This document shows, one piece after another, positions 52,029 through 60,759 of a stretch of 64,000 bases of DNA. Origin of the DNA: Bradyrhizobium sp. ISRA464 (GTDB lineage Bacteria; Pseudomonadota; Alphaproteobacteria; Rhizobiales; Xanthobacteraceae); assembly GCF_029910095.1 (NCBI RefSeq), contig NZ_CP094526.1:1364001-1428000 (forward strand), read 5' to 3'. How positions within the stretch are numbered: the stretch's first letter is position 1; every line of letters begins with the position of its first letter. The notes under the pieces are model-generated. The model was not told where the DNA came from and ran no database searches. It saw only the letters and a program-made list of their open reading frames with translations. A program made the position numbers and the translations under genes.

Positions 52029-53330
52029 ATGAGCATGTCCGGAATTTTTGCGCGCGTCGTTGCGGGGATCGGCGCTGTGGCGGTGGCGTGGCGGCGGATG
52101 CAGGGCGAGGCGCCCAAGCCGGCCTGGGGCAGCGCGCCGCAGATTCCGGCGGCGAAGTCGCAAGGCGCGATTCCGACGCTCAAGATGCCGACGGCGCGGG
52201 GCTGGGACGACGGCCAAAAGCCGACCGCGGCGCCCGGGCTTGAGGTTAACGCATTCGCCGCCGGGCTCGACCACCCGCGCTGGATCAACGTGCTGCCCAA
52301 TGGCGACGTGCTGATCGCGGAGGCGACGCAGATCGCGGGCGCCCCGCGTACCGTGTTTCACTATGCGATGCAGGCGACGATGCGGCGCGCCGCGGCGCTC
52401 GGCGTCAGCGCCAACCGCATCACGCTGCTGCGCGACCGTGACGGCGATGGCATCGCCGAAGTCCGCGGCGCCTTCATGGAGGGCTTGAGCCAGCCATTCG
52501 GCATGGCGCTGGTCGGCGACACCTTCTATGTCGGCAACACCGACGGCGTGGTCGCCTTCCCCTACACCGCAGGTGCGGACCGCATCACGGCACAGGGACG
52601 CAAGCTCGTCACCTTCAAGCCCGCCGGCCACTGGACCCGCAGCCTGTTGCCGAGCGCCGACGGCAGCAAGCTCTACGCCGGCGTCGGCTCGCTCAGCAAC
52701 ATCGCCGAAAGCGGCTTCGAAGTCGAGCAAGGCCGCGCCGCGATCTACGAGCTCGATCTCGCCGCCGGCACCAGCCGCATCTATGCGAGCGGCCTGCGCA
52801 ATCCGGTGGGGCTCGCCTGGGAGCCGACCAGCAACGTGCTCTGGACCGTGGTCAACGAGCGCGACGGCATCGGCGACGAGACGCCGCCGGATTACCTGAC
52901 CTCGGTGCGCGACGGCGGCTTCTACGGCTGGCCCTATTGCTACTGGGGGCAGACGGTCGACGACCGCGTGCCGCAGGATCCGGCGATGGTCGCCAAGGCG
53001 ATCCAGCCGGATTACGCGCTCGGCGGCCACACCGCCTCGCTCGGCCTGTGCTGGATGCCCAAGGGTACGCTGCCGGGCTTTCCGGACGGCATGGTGATCG
53101 GCCAGCACGGTTCGTGGAATCGTTCGACGCTCTCCGGCTACAAGGTGGTGTTCGTGCCGTTCGAGCAGGGGCGTCCCTCGGGCCCTGCACGCGACATCCT
53201 GTCGGGCTTCCTCGCGCCCGACGAGAAGGTGTCCTACGGCCGTCCGGTCGGCGTCGCGCTCGGCCCGGACGGCTCGCTGCTGGTAGCCGACGATGTCGGC
53301 AACGTGATCTGGCGCGTGACGGGCGCGTAA
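52029..53330 (+). CDS. PQQ-dependent sugar (sorbosone-type) dehydrogenase
   Basis: The 433-residue protein has a short N-terminal hydrophobic stretch (IFARVVAGIGAVAVAW) and a six-bladed propeller of the soluble glucose/sorbosone dehydrogenase family: LDHPRWINVLPNGDVLIAEA, SGLRNPVGLAWEP, DGGFYGWPYCYWG, IGQHGSWNRS and PVGVALGPDGSLLVADD. Such periplasmic enzymes oxidise sugars or aldehydes with PQQ. The ATG at 52029 is preceded by GGGGGA; the longer frame from 51603 lies in the repeat-containing intergenic DNA. No PQQ synthesis gene is present here. The substrate is unassigned. Confidence 0.88.
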   Translation: MSMSGIFARVVAGIGAVAVAWRRMQGEAPKPAWGSAPQIPAAKSQGAIPTLKMPTARGWDDGQKPTAAPGLEVNAFAAGLDHPRWINVLPNGDVLIAEATQIAGAPRTVFHYAMQATMRRAAALGVSANRITLLRDRDGDGIAEVRGAFMEGLSQPFGMALVGDTFYVGNTDGVVAFPYTAGADRITAQGRKLVTFKPAGHWTRSLLPSADGSKLYAGVGSLSNIAESGFEVEQGRAAIYELDLAAGTSRIYASGLRNPVGLAWEPTSNVLWTVVNERDGIGDETPPDYLTSVRDGGFYGWPYCYWGQTVDDRVPQDPAMVAKAIQPDYALGGHTASLGLCWMPKGTLPGFPDGMVIGQHGSWNRSTLSGYKVVFVPFEQGRPSGPARDILSGFLAPDEKVSYGRPVGVALGPDGSLLVADDVGNVIWRVTGA

Positions 53331-53388
53331 ATAGCACCCTTCGTCGAGAGCACGGGATCGCCCGGCATGAGCGCTCCCGTGCGCGGCA

Positions 53389-54243
53389 TCAGCGCGGCAG
53401 GACCTCGCGAATGCTCGCGGCGATCTCGGCGGCATGGGTTTCCAGCGCGAAATGCCCGGTGTCGAGAAAGTGGACCACCGCGCGCGGATTATCCCGCTTG
53501 AACGCCTCGGCGCCCGGCGGCAGGAAGAACGGATCGTTCTTGCCCCACACCGCCAGGAATGGCGGCCGGTGCGTGCGGAAATAGTTCTGGAAAGCCGGAT
53601 AGAGCGCGACGTTGCTCTTGTAGTCGCCGAACAGGTCGAGCTGCACCTCATGGGCGCCGGGGCGCGCCATGTAGAAATTGTCGAGGTTCTGGCCGTCCGG
53701 CGACACCGTCTCCGGATTGGGGACGCCATGCGTGTATTGCCAGCGCGTCGTTTCCGGCGTCAGCAGCGCGCGCAGCGCATCGCGGTTCGCCTGCGACGGA
53801 TCCTGCCAATAGGCGCGGATCGGATTCCAGCCGTCGCTCAGGCCTTCCTCATAGGCGTTGCCGTTCTGCGAGATGATCGCCGTGATCCGCTCCGGATGTT
53901 TTGCGGCGATGCGGAAGCCGGTCGGTGCGCCATAGTCGAAGACATAGACGGCGAAGCGGTCGAACCCGATCACCTCGGTGAAGCGGTCGATCACGCCGGC
54001 AATGCTCTCGAAAGTGTAGCTGAAGGCGTCGCGCGGCGGCATGTCCGACTGGCCGAAGCCGGGCAGGTCCGGCGCCACGATGTGGAAGCGGTCGGAGAGC
54101 AGCGGGATCAGATCGCGGAACATGTGCCCGGCGCTCGGGAAGCCGTGCAACAGCAGCAGCTTCGGCGTATCAGGCGATCCGGCCTCGCGATAGAACACCT
54201 TGAAGCCGTCGACATCGGCAGAGCGGTATTTGACCTGGGACAT
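53389..54243 (-). CDS. Alpha/beta hydrolase with Asp nucleophile (epoxide/dehalogenase type)
   Basis: The 284-residue protein shows the oxyanion motif LLLHGFPSAGH, nucleophile elbow VFDYGAPTGF with Asp103 in place of Ser, acid region WGKNDPFFLPPGAE and catalytic His in DTGHFALETH. An Asp nucleophile indicates the epoxide hydrolase/haloalkane dehalogenase branch. A substrate ester forms on Asp and is then hydrolysed. It is a single gene, convergent with the sugar-dehydrogenase gene and 44 bp downstream of the TMEM175 gene. The natural substrate is not known. Confidence 0.9.
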   Translation of the reverse strand: MSQVKYRSADVDGFKVFYREAGSPDTPKLLLLHGFPSAGHMFRDLIPLLSDRFHIVAPDLPGFGQSDMPPRDAFSYTFESIAGVIDRFTEVIGFDRFAVYVFDYGAPTGFRIAAKHPERITAIISQNGNAYEEGLSDGWNPIRAYWQDPSQANRDALRALLTPETTRWQYTHGVPNPETVSPDGQNLDNFYMARPGAHEVQLDLFGDYKSNVALYPAFQNYFRTHRPPFLAVWGKNDPFFLPPGAEAFKRDNPRAVVHFLDTGHFALETHAAEIAASIREVLPR

Positions 54244-54287
54244 CTGTCACTCCTTGTGGTCGTGATTTGGTGGTGAAGTCTCGGAGG

Positions 54288-54887
54288 TTAGGATTTGATC
54301 TGCCGGGCAAACCCGCTGATGGCTTCGGGCCGCAGATACAGCAGCAGGGCGCAGCACACGGTGGCAAAGCCCAGCAGTGGCATGAACGGAGCGATGGCGG
54401 CGCCTGCCGCGAACACCAGTACCGCGAGCAGCGTGCGGACCTGTGTCCATCTGCGAACGCGTTCGGAGATCACGCTCTGGTCCGCCTGCGCGAGCACCGC
54501 GCGCTCGAAGGCAAGATAGGCGAGGTCGATCACGAGAAAGATCACCGCATAGACCACCACCGGCGCTGCGGCCATGTGCGATCGCGCGACCCACGCGGTT
54601 GCGAAGGGCAGCAGCGAGACTGCGAAGAGGTGGACGAAGTTCAGCCAGATCAGCCGCGGCGTCGATTGCCGCACCAGATGCAGCAGATGGTGGTGATTGA
54701 CCCAGATCACCGCGATAAACAGATAGCTCGCCGCGTAGCTGATCGCGGTCGGCCACAACGGGAGCAGGTCGGCGAACGCCGAGCCCTCCGGCGCCTTCAG
54801 CTCCAGCACCATCACGGTGATGATCACCGCGATCACCGCATCGGAAAACGCGCCAAGCCGATCCGCCGACGGACGTTTCTCCTCCAT
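54288..54887 (-). CDS. TMEM175-type (DUF1211) potassium channel-like membrane protein
   Basis: The 199-residue, six-helix protein opens with RLGAFSDAVIAVIITVMVLE, containing the RxxxFSDA signature of bacterial TMEM175 K+ channels, followed by the paired HHHLLHLV segment and hydrophobic helices to the end. Bacterial TMEM175 proteins form tetramers with a hydrophobic filter formed by helix 1. Physiological roles in bacteria are unclear. It is transcribed towards the alpha/beta hydrolase, possibly as a pair. Confidence 0.9.
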   Translation of the reverse strand: MEEKRPSADRLGAFSDAVIAVIITVMVLELKAPEGSAFADLLPLWPTAISYAASYLFIAVIWVNHHHLLHLVRQSTPRLIWLNFVHLFAVSLLPFATAWVARSHMAAAPVVVYAVIFLVIDLAYLAFERAVLAQADQSVISERVRRWTQVRTLLAVLVFAAGAAIAPFMPLLGFATVCCALLLYLRPEAISGFARQIKS

Positions 54888-54920
54888 GGCAGCTCTCCTG
54901 TCCTGTGTGCGGAATGAGTC

Positions 54921-55616
54921 TCAGTGCTCCTTAACGCTGCGGATAGCTTCTCGGATGATGTCAGCGACGTGCGGCGTTGCTGTGACCATCGGGGTGTGAT
55001 CGACGGCATGCGAGCGCACCGTGGCCTTCATCCGCGCGGCCATGCTGCGCTGGGTCTCCGGCACGATCATCCGGTCGTCCTCGGCGACCAGGAACCAGGC
55101 CGGCACGTCCTTCCACAGCGGGCGGCCGACCGGCACGGTGATGCAGGCCGGTGAGATCGGACGCTGCACCGCAGCGAGTACTGCAAGATCCTCATGTGTC
55201 GCGCATTGCGCGAAGGCCGATGCGAAGGCGGACTCAGGCAGCCAGATAAGCCCGTTGCCGTCGGGTGCGAGCTTCGGTGCGAACGGATGCGGCGGCAGAC
55301 GGTAGAACACGTCGGCGACCGTCTCGCCCTCGTCGGGTGCAAGGGCTGTCACATAGACCAGCGCCTTGACGCGCGGCGATCGGGCTTCGGCGATCACGGC
55401 GCCGGCATAGGCGTGACCGGCCAGCACGATGTCGCCGTCGACGTGATCCAGCGCGCGGTTCAGTGCCGCGACATCGGCGGCCAGCGAGGTGAGCGGCAGC
55501 GGCGCCGCCACGGCCCTGATGCCCTCCGCATCGAGTGCCGTGATCACCCGCGCCCAGCTCGAACCGTCGGCCCACGCGCCATGCGCAAGCACTACGCTCA
55601 GATCCTTGTTCGCCAT
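54921..55616 (-). CDS. Alpha/beta-fold hydrolase homologue with Ala at the nucleophile position
   Basis: The 231-residue protein has the N-terminal VVLAHGAWADGSSWARVITA and DRMIVPETQRSMAARMKATV of the small EstA-like alpha/beta hydrolase group. The elbow is VLAGHAYAGAVI, where residue 69 is Ala instead of the usual Ser of GHSxGG. The His region (VDHTPMVTATP) is present. It may be non-catalytic, or use another residue. The start is ATG 55616 after AAGGAGCG; the few upstream codons to 55640 are not needed. It is divergent from the CGNR regulator across two operator-like modules, which suggests control by that protein. Confidence 0.82.
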   Translation of the reverse strand: MANKDLSVVLAHGAWADGSSWARVITALDAEGIRAVAAPLPLTSLAADVAALNRALDHVDGDIVLAGHAYAGAVIAEARSPRVKALVYVTALAPDEGETVADVFYRLPPHPFAPKLAPDGNGLIWLPESAFASAFAQCATHEDLAVLAAVQRPISPACITVPVGRPLWKDVPAWFLVAEDDRMIVPETQRSMAARMKATVRSHAVDHTPMVTATPHVADIIREAIRSVKEH

Positions 55617-55644
55617 TGTTCGCTCCTTCGTCGGGTCCACCTGT

Positions 55645-55729
55645 CGTAACCTGTCAACTGGCCTTTTGCAGGTTACGATGCTTGTGACTCATTGTGCGTA
55701 ACTTGTCAACAGCCATTAATCAGGTTATT
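55645..55729. promoter_or_regulatory. Two operator-like modules between hydrolase and CGNR gene
   Basis: CGTAACCTG (55645-55653) and CAGGTTACG (55669-55677) form a perfect inverted repeat with a 15-bp spacer. CGTAACTTG (55697-55705) and CAGGTTATT (55721-55729) repeat the arrangement with the same spacer, exactly 52 bp later. Both contain TGTCAAC after the left arm. They lie between divergent starts at 55616 and 55768. Confidence 0.6.
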
Positions 55730-55767
55730 TCAGGCGGCCTGAAAGACACCGCCAGGAGGACCTCGCC

Positions 55768-56391
55768 TTGCAATCCCATCCGCCGGCCATCTTCATCGCG
55801 GACGCCCTGGGCCTCGATTTCATCAATTCGATCGCGACCCCCGTCGACACGCCGGTCGACTGGATCGCCGATGGCGACGGCCTGTTGCGCTGGCTCGCGC
55901 AGGCGAAGCTGGTTCCGTCCGAGGTGCTGGACGCGCTCAAGGCACGGGCGAAGCCGGGCGAACTGGACAGGGTGGCCGAGCAGGCCCGCGATTTGCGCGA
56001 ATGGTTCCGCGGTTTCGTGCGCAAGCACATGGGCCGGGCGCTGACGGCAAGGGCGCTGCGCGAACTCGCGCCGCTGAATGATCTGCTCGAACGCGACGAC
56101 GCATTCAGCCGGATCGTCGCGCATCGCCATGACCGGGGCGACGGCTTCATGCTCGAACGGACGCGGCGCTGGCGCTCGGCCGAGTCATTGCTGCTACCGA
56201 TCGGCGAGGCGATGGCCAGGGTCGTCTGCGAGGAGAGCTTTGCCGACATCAAGGCCTGTGAGGGCCCGGCCTGCACGCTGATGTTCGCCGATCACACGCG
56301 GGCGCGTGCGCGGCGGTGGTGCAGCATGGCGCTCTGCGGCAATCGCGCCAAGCAGGCCGCGCATCGGCAGCGGCAGAAGGAGAGGGGCTGA
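55768..56391 (+). CDS. ABATE/CGNR zinc-finger transcriptional regulator
   Basis: The 207-residue protein has an N-terminal ABATE-type domain (ALGLDFINSIATPVDTPVDW, then LREWFRGFVRKH) and the C-terminal CGNR finger: CEGPACTLMFADHTRARARR followed by WCSMALCGNRAKQAAHRQR. These proteins are thought to be DNA-binding regulators of adjacent small-molecule genes. The TTG start at 55768 is used because AGGAGGA ends 7 bp before it and similarity begins there; no ATG is available. It is divergent from the hydrolase and presumably binds the paired inverted repeats between them. Confidence 0.88.
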   Translation: MQSHPPAIFIADALGLDFINSIATPVDTPVDWIADGDGLLRWLAQAKLVPSEVLDALKARAKPGELDRVAEQARDLREWFRGFVRKHMGRALTARALRELAPLNDLLERDDAFSRIVAHRHDRGDGFMLERTRRWRSAESLLLPIGEAMARVVCEESFADIKACEGPACTLMFADHTRARARRWCSMALCGNRAKQAAHRQRQKERG

Positions 56392-56650
56392 GACCCGCAA
56401 TCACCAGGCCGCGGCAAGCGGCGTCGGCAATTCTCGACGATGCCGCCGACCAGCTGATCCAGCGCCAAAGCATAACGGTTCCCGCGTCGTACACCGCACG
56501 GAGAGGGAACCCGAAGCGCTCCGCCCGATGCTTCTGAAGCGCATAAAACCGGAACGAAATCCAAAACGATTTCCAACCCATATCCCTTGAGTGTTCGTCA
56601 ACCTCCGCATCCGATGCTCACCCGCGAAGGGGACGACGAGGAGCTCGATC

Positions 56651-56998
56651 ATGCCGGCCAAAGGACGAGCGACCGCGACCAGCGACCAGGCGCAGGCACG
56701 CGAGGATATCTTGAACGCGCAGGCCATCAGCACGCTGAGCGCGGGCGCCGTCAGCGCGATGAGCGCGGTCGGGGCCGCCGTCATCAAGAAGAACAAGGCT
56801 GCGCTCGGCGAGAACGCGGACTGGTTCTGGCACATCTTCGCGAAGTGCGAGGCCAAGGCCGCACGCGTCGCGGAGGAGGTCGCGCGCGATCCGCAAGCCT
56901 GCGGCGATGCGACCTTCATCGAGACCTATGCGCGGCAATTGCCGAAGCTGATGACGTCGGCGCTCGAGGCGCACGAGAAGGCGCTGAAGGAAAAGTGA
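56651..56998 (+). CDS. Hypothetical helical protein (115 aa)
   Basis: The frame begins MPAKGRATATSDQAQAREDI and includes AGAVSAMSAVGAAVIKKNKA and NADWFWHIFAKCEAKAARVA, ending EKALKEK. It is Ala-rich, probably all-helical, with one mildly hydrophobic stretch and no signal peptide. I chose the ATG at 56651 because the upstream codons from 56591 are Arg-rich and unlike the rest. No family is recognised. A typical short rhizobial hypothetical protein. Confidence 0.6.
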   Translation: MPAKGRATATSDQAQAREDILNAQAISTLSAGAVSAMSAVGAAVIKKNKAALGENADWFWHIFAKCEAKAARVAEEVARDPQACGDATFIETYARQLPKLMTSALEAHEKALKEK

Positions 56999-56999
56999 G

Positions 57000-57448
57000 A
57001 TTGAACCGCATAGCGAGTCGGACGCCCCCATCGAGACGTCCTGAGATAGGGCGAGCTGCCGCGTCGCCCGATGTTTACCTCTCCCTTGGAGAGGCATAGG
57101 CCGCCTTCGGCGGCCGTCCTCAAGAGAACGCCGAAGCGCTGCTTCGGCTATGGCGTAGCGCCGGGTGAGGGGATACGGTCCCTCGTTCGAACCGCGGCCC
57201 TCACCCGATTTGCTGCGCAAATCGACCTTTCCCCGACGGGGAGAGCGAAGAGGATACTGGCCTCTCCCCGACGGGGAGAGCGAAGAGGATACTGGCCTCC
57301 CACCCGGGCATGGTGATTTGGCCTCTCTTGGCGTAAAGCACCCCAAATCAAATCGCCATGCGTGCGGCTGTGCCGCCTGCCGGGCACGCAGTTTCATCTC
57401 ATTCCGCTCGACGTTTCTGCGCCTGGTCCAACCAAGGTTTTCCATTTC
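57000..57448. other. Repeat-rich intergenic region
   Basis: This region contains several dispersed-repeat pieces, including CTCTCCCTTGGAGAG near 57074, GCGGCCTTCGGCGGC-like palindromes near 57105 and the 35-bp tandem repeat at 57226-57295. No gene is recognised; open frames crossing it come from the repeats. Confidence 0.6.
57226..57295. repeat. 35-bp tandem repeat with internal palindrome
   Basis: Two adjacent copies (57226-57260, 57261-57295), differing by one base, each hold CTCTCCCCGACGGGGAGAG-type dyad symmetry followed by CGAAGAGGATACTGG. The dyad resembles dispersed REP-like palindromes of Bradyrhizobium. Confidence 0.9.
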
Positions 57449-59383
57449 GTGTCATTCCCGACCACAAGTCCGTCGCTCGCCCGAGCCCTGGCCGAGCGCA
57501 ACTACAATCGGCCGACCCCTGTTCAGATCGCCGTGCTTGCGGATGAAGCCGTCGGCCGCGATCTGCTCGTTTCGGCCCAAACCGGCTCGGGCAAGACTGT
57601 CGCTTACGGCCTCGCCATGGCACGGAACCTTCTGGACGGGGTTGAGCGGTTCGAGCGGGCTGCCGCACCGCTTGCCTTGATCGTCGCGCCGACGCGCGAA
57701 CTCGCCTTGCAGGTCCATCGCGAACTCGCCTGGCTCTATCAACATGCTGACGGCCGCGCCGTCTGCTGCGTCGGCGGCATGGATCCGCGCCGAGAACAGC
57801 GCGAGCTTGCCGCGGGCGCACACATCGTCGTCGGGACGCCTGGCCGATTGTGCGATCACTTGCGGCGCGGCCATCTCGACATCTCCGAATTGAAGGCTGT
57901 CGTCCTCGACGAGGCCGATGAGATGCTCAATCTCGGCTTTCGCGAGGATATGGAATTCATCCTCACGACCACGCCGGACACGCGCCGCACCCTGCTGTTC
58001 TCGGCGACGTTTCCGCGTGGCATCGTTGCGCTGGCAAAGCAATATCAGCAGCAGGCGTTTCGGATCGAGGTCGCAAGCGATGAAGGCGGTCATGCCGATA
58101 TCGAATACCGCGCCCTCCGGATCGCTCCCGGCGATGTCGAGCATGCGGTCGTCAATGTGTTGCGCTTTTTCGAGGCGCCGAGCGCGCTGGTGTTCTGCAA
58201 CACGCGAGAGGCGGTCAGGCATTTGCAGGCGGCGCTCCTGGAGCGCGGTTTCTCCGTGGTCGCGCTGTCCGGCGAACTGACGCAGAACGAGCGAACCCAG
58301 GCTCTGCAGGCGTTGCGGGATGGACGTTCGCGCGTCTGCGTGGCCACGGACGTGGCGGCGCGCGGCATCGATCTGGCGACCCTCGACCTCGTCATCCACG
58401 CGGATCTGCCAAATGACGCGGAGGTGATGCAGCATCGCTCGGGCCGCACCGGCCGCGCCGGCCGGAAGGGTGTCAGCATCCTGCTGGTGCCGCCCGCACG
58501 GAAACGGCGTGCGGAGGTGATGCTGGATCTTGCCGGCATCGATGCGGTCTGGGGCACGGCTCCTCAGGCCGATGAGATCCGCAAGCTCGATCATGAACGC
58601 ATGCTGCAGGATGCGGTGTTGACCGCGGAGACGATGCCCGACGATCTCAGCCTGGCGCGGGCATTGCTCGCCGAGCGGTCGCCCGAGGACATCGCCGCGG
58701 CGTTCGCACGGCTTTACCGCGCGCGGCTGCCGTCGCCCGAAGACATTCTCGATCCCGGCCCGGAGAGCGGCCGGCCTCGTGACGATCGTGGTCGAGGCGA
58801 CGTCAGAGGGGTGCGCCGCGATGGCCGTCCCGTCGGACCTCGGTCGAAGACGGGAAAATCATCGTCGCGTCACGGCATGGTGGAAGCCAGCGTATGGTTC
58901 CGGGCCGCCATCGGCCGAAGGAAGAACGCAGAAGCGCGCTGGCTCCTGCCGATGATCTGCCGTCGTGGCGGTATCGACAAGCGTGACATCGGCACCATCC
59001 GGATTCTGGACACCACCACCGAGTTCGAGATTTCCGAGCGGGTCGCAGAGTCTTTTGCAGTCAAGATCCGGCGTCCGGATAAGGAAGACAGCATCCGCAT
59101 CGAACCGCTGGCCGACGCTCCCCGAGATCAAGCGCATTCGGAGAAGCGGTCGCGCGCGCCCTGGCGCGATGCCGGCGAGGCCGATCACGGTGCGGGTCGA
59201 GACGATCATTCGCGCGGCGAGACGAGGCCGAAACAACGCGGCAAGGCCCACCGCGAAAGCGGGTCGAAACTTGGCGGCGAGCCGGTGTTCGGGAAGAACA
59301 AGAAACATAGACAACCGGAGCGTACTAGCGCGCCTGCGAAAGGCAAACCCCGAAAGAAGCCGAGGAAGAAGCGTCGCAGCTGA
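57449..59383 (+). CDS. DEAD-box RNA helicase with DbpA-type RNA-binding domain
   Basis: The 644-residue protein has helicase motifs in order: AQTGSGKT (43-50), PTRELALQV, GTPGR, DEAD (154-157), SAT, and HRSGRTGRAGR near 390. The C-terminal domain (ASVWFRAAIGRRKNAEARWL, then FEISERVAESFAVKI) is the DbpA RNA-recognition fold, and a basic Lys/Arg-rich tail ends KPRKKPRKKRRS. It probably remodels rRNA or mRNA in ribosome assembly or cold adaptation. GTG 57449 is the likely start (VSFPTTSPSLARAL is the family beginning); the upstream frame lies in repeat-derived DNA. Confidence 0.93.
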   Translation: MSFPTTSPSLARALAERNYNRPTPVQIAVLADEAVGRDLLVSAQTGSGKTVAYGLAMARNLLDGVERFERAAAPLALIVAPTRELALQVHRELAWLYQHADGRAVCCVGGMDPRREQRELAAGAHIVVGTPGRLCDHLRRGHLDISELKAVVLDEADEMLNLGFREDMEFILTTTPDTRRTLLFSATFPRGIVALAKQYQQQAFRIEVASDEGGHADIEYRALRIAPGDVEHAVVNVLRFFEAPSALVFCNTREAVRHLQAALLERGFSVVALSGELTQNERTQALQALRDGRSRVCVATDVAARGIDLATLDLVIHADLPNDAEVMQHRSGRTGRAGRKGVSILLVPPARKRRAEVMLDLAGIDAVWGTAPQADEIRKLDHERMLQDAVLTAETMPDDLSLARALLAERSPEDIAAAFARLYRARLPSPEDILDPGPESGRPRDDRGRGDVRGVRRDGRPVGPRSKTGKSSSRHGMVEASVWFRAAIGRRKNAEARWLLPMICRRGGIDKRDIGTIRILDTTTEFEISERVAESFAVKIRRPDKEDSIRIEPLADAPRDQAHSEKRSRAPWRDAGEADHGAGRDDHSRGETRPKQRGKAHRESGSKLGGEPVFGKNKKHRQPERTSAPAKGKPRKKPRKKRRS

Positions 59384-60050
59384 TCGGTTCTCGTCGAGGC
59401 GGATCACTGAGTTGCCCGACGGCGCAAGCCCTCGCGGCAAAAATATTTCTGTTTTGCAGAAATACAACTTGGTGTATGAATGGCCCGTCTCACCCGCTTG
59501 AGGGGCGCTTCGCGATCGTCACGAGTGTTGGGTCGAGATGCGGTGGACGCGGCGCGTGTGACTGACGAGCACACGTGAAGCGGACGGTGAAGTCGTGCAG
59601 GCCTGACGCCCTAGTGGCAGGTGTCTCATCAGTAGGGGCAAGAGCTCTCACTGATGACGGTGACAACAAAGCCCAGTCTCGCCGGGGAGAGCACGTATAA
59701 GCCGTAGCCCATCGCGCAGGGAAAGCCGGAGTGTTTTCCGGTTTCTCCTGTGGTCCTACCTCCCGTGCTTTTTTCACTGCACGGGACCCATGGGTGCGAT
59801 CGGCACCCGGCTTTCCCTGCGCCCTCTGCTAGTTCAGAGAGCGAAACGAACGGCAAGACTCGGGCGTATCGCGCCGCGAGAATGCGAATGTATGACTCAC
59901 AAGCGGTGCAATAAACTCGATGTCGTCCCGGCGCAGGCCGGGACCCGTTACCCCGAATGTCAGTTATCGCACGACGCTGGGGCCACGATCCCATTCATCA
60001 TCAAATGAGGTGGTTGGGTCCCGGCCTTCGCCGGGAGAGCCGGGCGCTAG
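59384..60050. other. Intergenic region with dispersed structured repeats
   Basis: About 670 bases between the helicase and flgD with no gene recognised. It contains the structured element at 59674-59900 and two GTCCCGG/CCGGGAC palindromes (near 59925-59942 and 60018-60036), which are common intergenic repeats in Rhizobiales. Confidence 0.6.
59674..59900 (-). repeat. Structured dispersed element or ncRNA candidate
   Basis: The stretch from CGCCGGGGAGAGCACGTATA onward contains three strong stem-loops: CCGGAGTGTTTTCCGG near 59728, CCCGTGC/GCACGGG with T-rich loop (59763-59785) and GGGTGCGATCGGCACCC (59791-59807). I recall similar sequence as a multi-copy intergenic element in Bradyrhizobium genomes. 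The strand of any transcript is unknown; minus is a placeholder. Confidence 0.45.
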
Positions 60051-60749
60051 CTAGCTCGTGGTGGTGCGCACCACGCGCTTGATCTTGTCGGTGGTGTAGG
60101 TCTGCCCGCCGATGGAGAGCAGTGGCGGGGAGGCCGTGAGATCGACCGAATCGACCATGCCCTGAATCTCGGTCGTGATCGCGACGTCGTTGCCCTTGGA
60201 GTCCTTGCCGGTGGCGGTCAGCGTGTAGGTGCCGGGCGGCCACTGCGTGCCGTCAGTGCCCTTGCCGTCCCAGACGAAGCTGGCATTGCCCTGGTTCAGG
60301 TTGAAATTCCCGGAATAGGCAGTCTGGCCGGTCGAGCTCGTGATCGTGATCGTGGCGCTCGTAGCCTGCGTCGCCGTCAAATTCCAGGTCGCGGACTTGT
60401 CGAACTGCGCCTTGCTGCCGTCGACCGCGACCGTGTTGCCGACATAGACCAGCGCCTGGGTCGACTGCGCGCTCTTCTCGATCTCGATCAGCGACTTCAG
60501 CTGGTCGTTCGATTTGAGCTGCTGCTCGACGCCCGCGAACTGCACGAGCTGCTGGGTGAACTGGTTGGTGTCGAGCGGATCCAGCGGGTTCTGGTTCTGC
60601 AGCTGTGTCGTCAGGAGCGTCAGGAAGGTCTGGAAATTGTCGGCGATGCCCTTTGTCGTGGTCGACGCCGAGTTGCTGCCGGAGCTCGATCCGGTGTTGG
60701 TTCCCGGCGCCGAAGTGACCGGCGTCGGCATGGTTGCATCGACTGACAT
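60051..60749 (-). CDS. flgD: Flagellar hook-capping protein FlgD
   Basis: The 232-residue protein contains the FlgD core FQTFLTLLTTQLQNQNPLDP, TNQFTQQLVQFAGVEQQLKS and a C-terminal Ig/FlgD-tudor part with SFVWDGKGTDGTQWPPGTYT. FlgD caps the growing hook and is secreted by the flagellar type III system, so the N-terminus has no Sec signal. ATG 60749 (MSVDATMPTPV) lies 10 bp after the fliK stop, in a typical alphaproteobacterial fliK-flgD pair. The longer frame to 60806 runs into fliK and was not used. Confidence 0.92.
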   Translation of the reverse strand: MSVDATMPTPVTSAPGTNTGSSSGSNSASTTTKGIADNFQTFLTLLTTQLQNQNPLDPLDTNQFTQQLVQFAGVEQQLKSNDQLKSLIEIEKSAQSTQALVYVGNTVAVDGSKAQFDKSATWNLTATQATSATITITSSTGQTAYSGNFNLNQGNASFVWDGKGTDGTQWPPGTYTLTATGKDSKGNDVAITTEIQGMVDSVDLTASPPLLSIGGQTYTTDKIKRVVRTTTS

Positions 60750-60759
60750 CGTGAACTCC

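Noticed and set aside
51867..53729. A 620-codon minus-strand frame opposite the sugar dehydrogenase
   Set aside because: It is an Arg/Ala-rich shadow of the propeller gene and runs into the next hydrolase gene in another frame.
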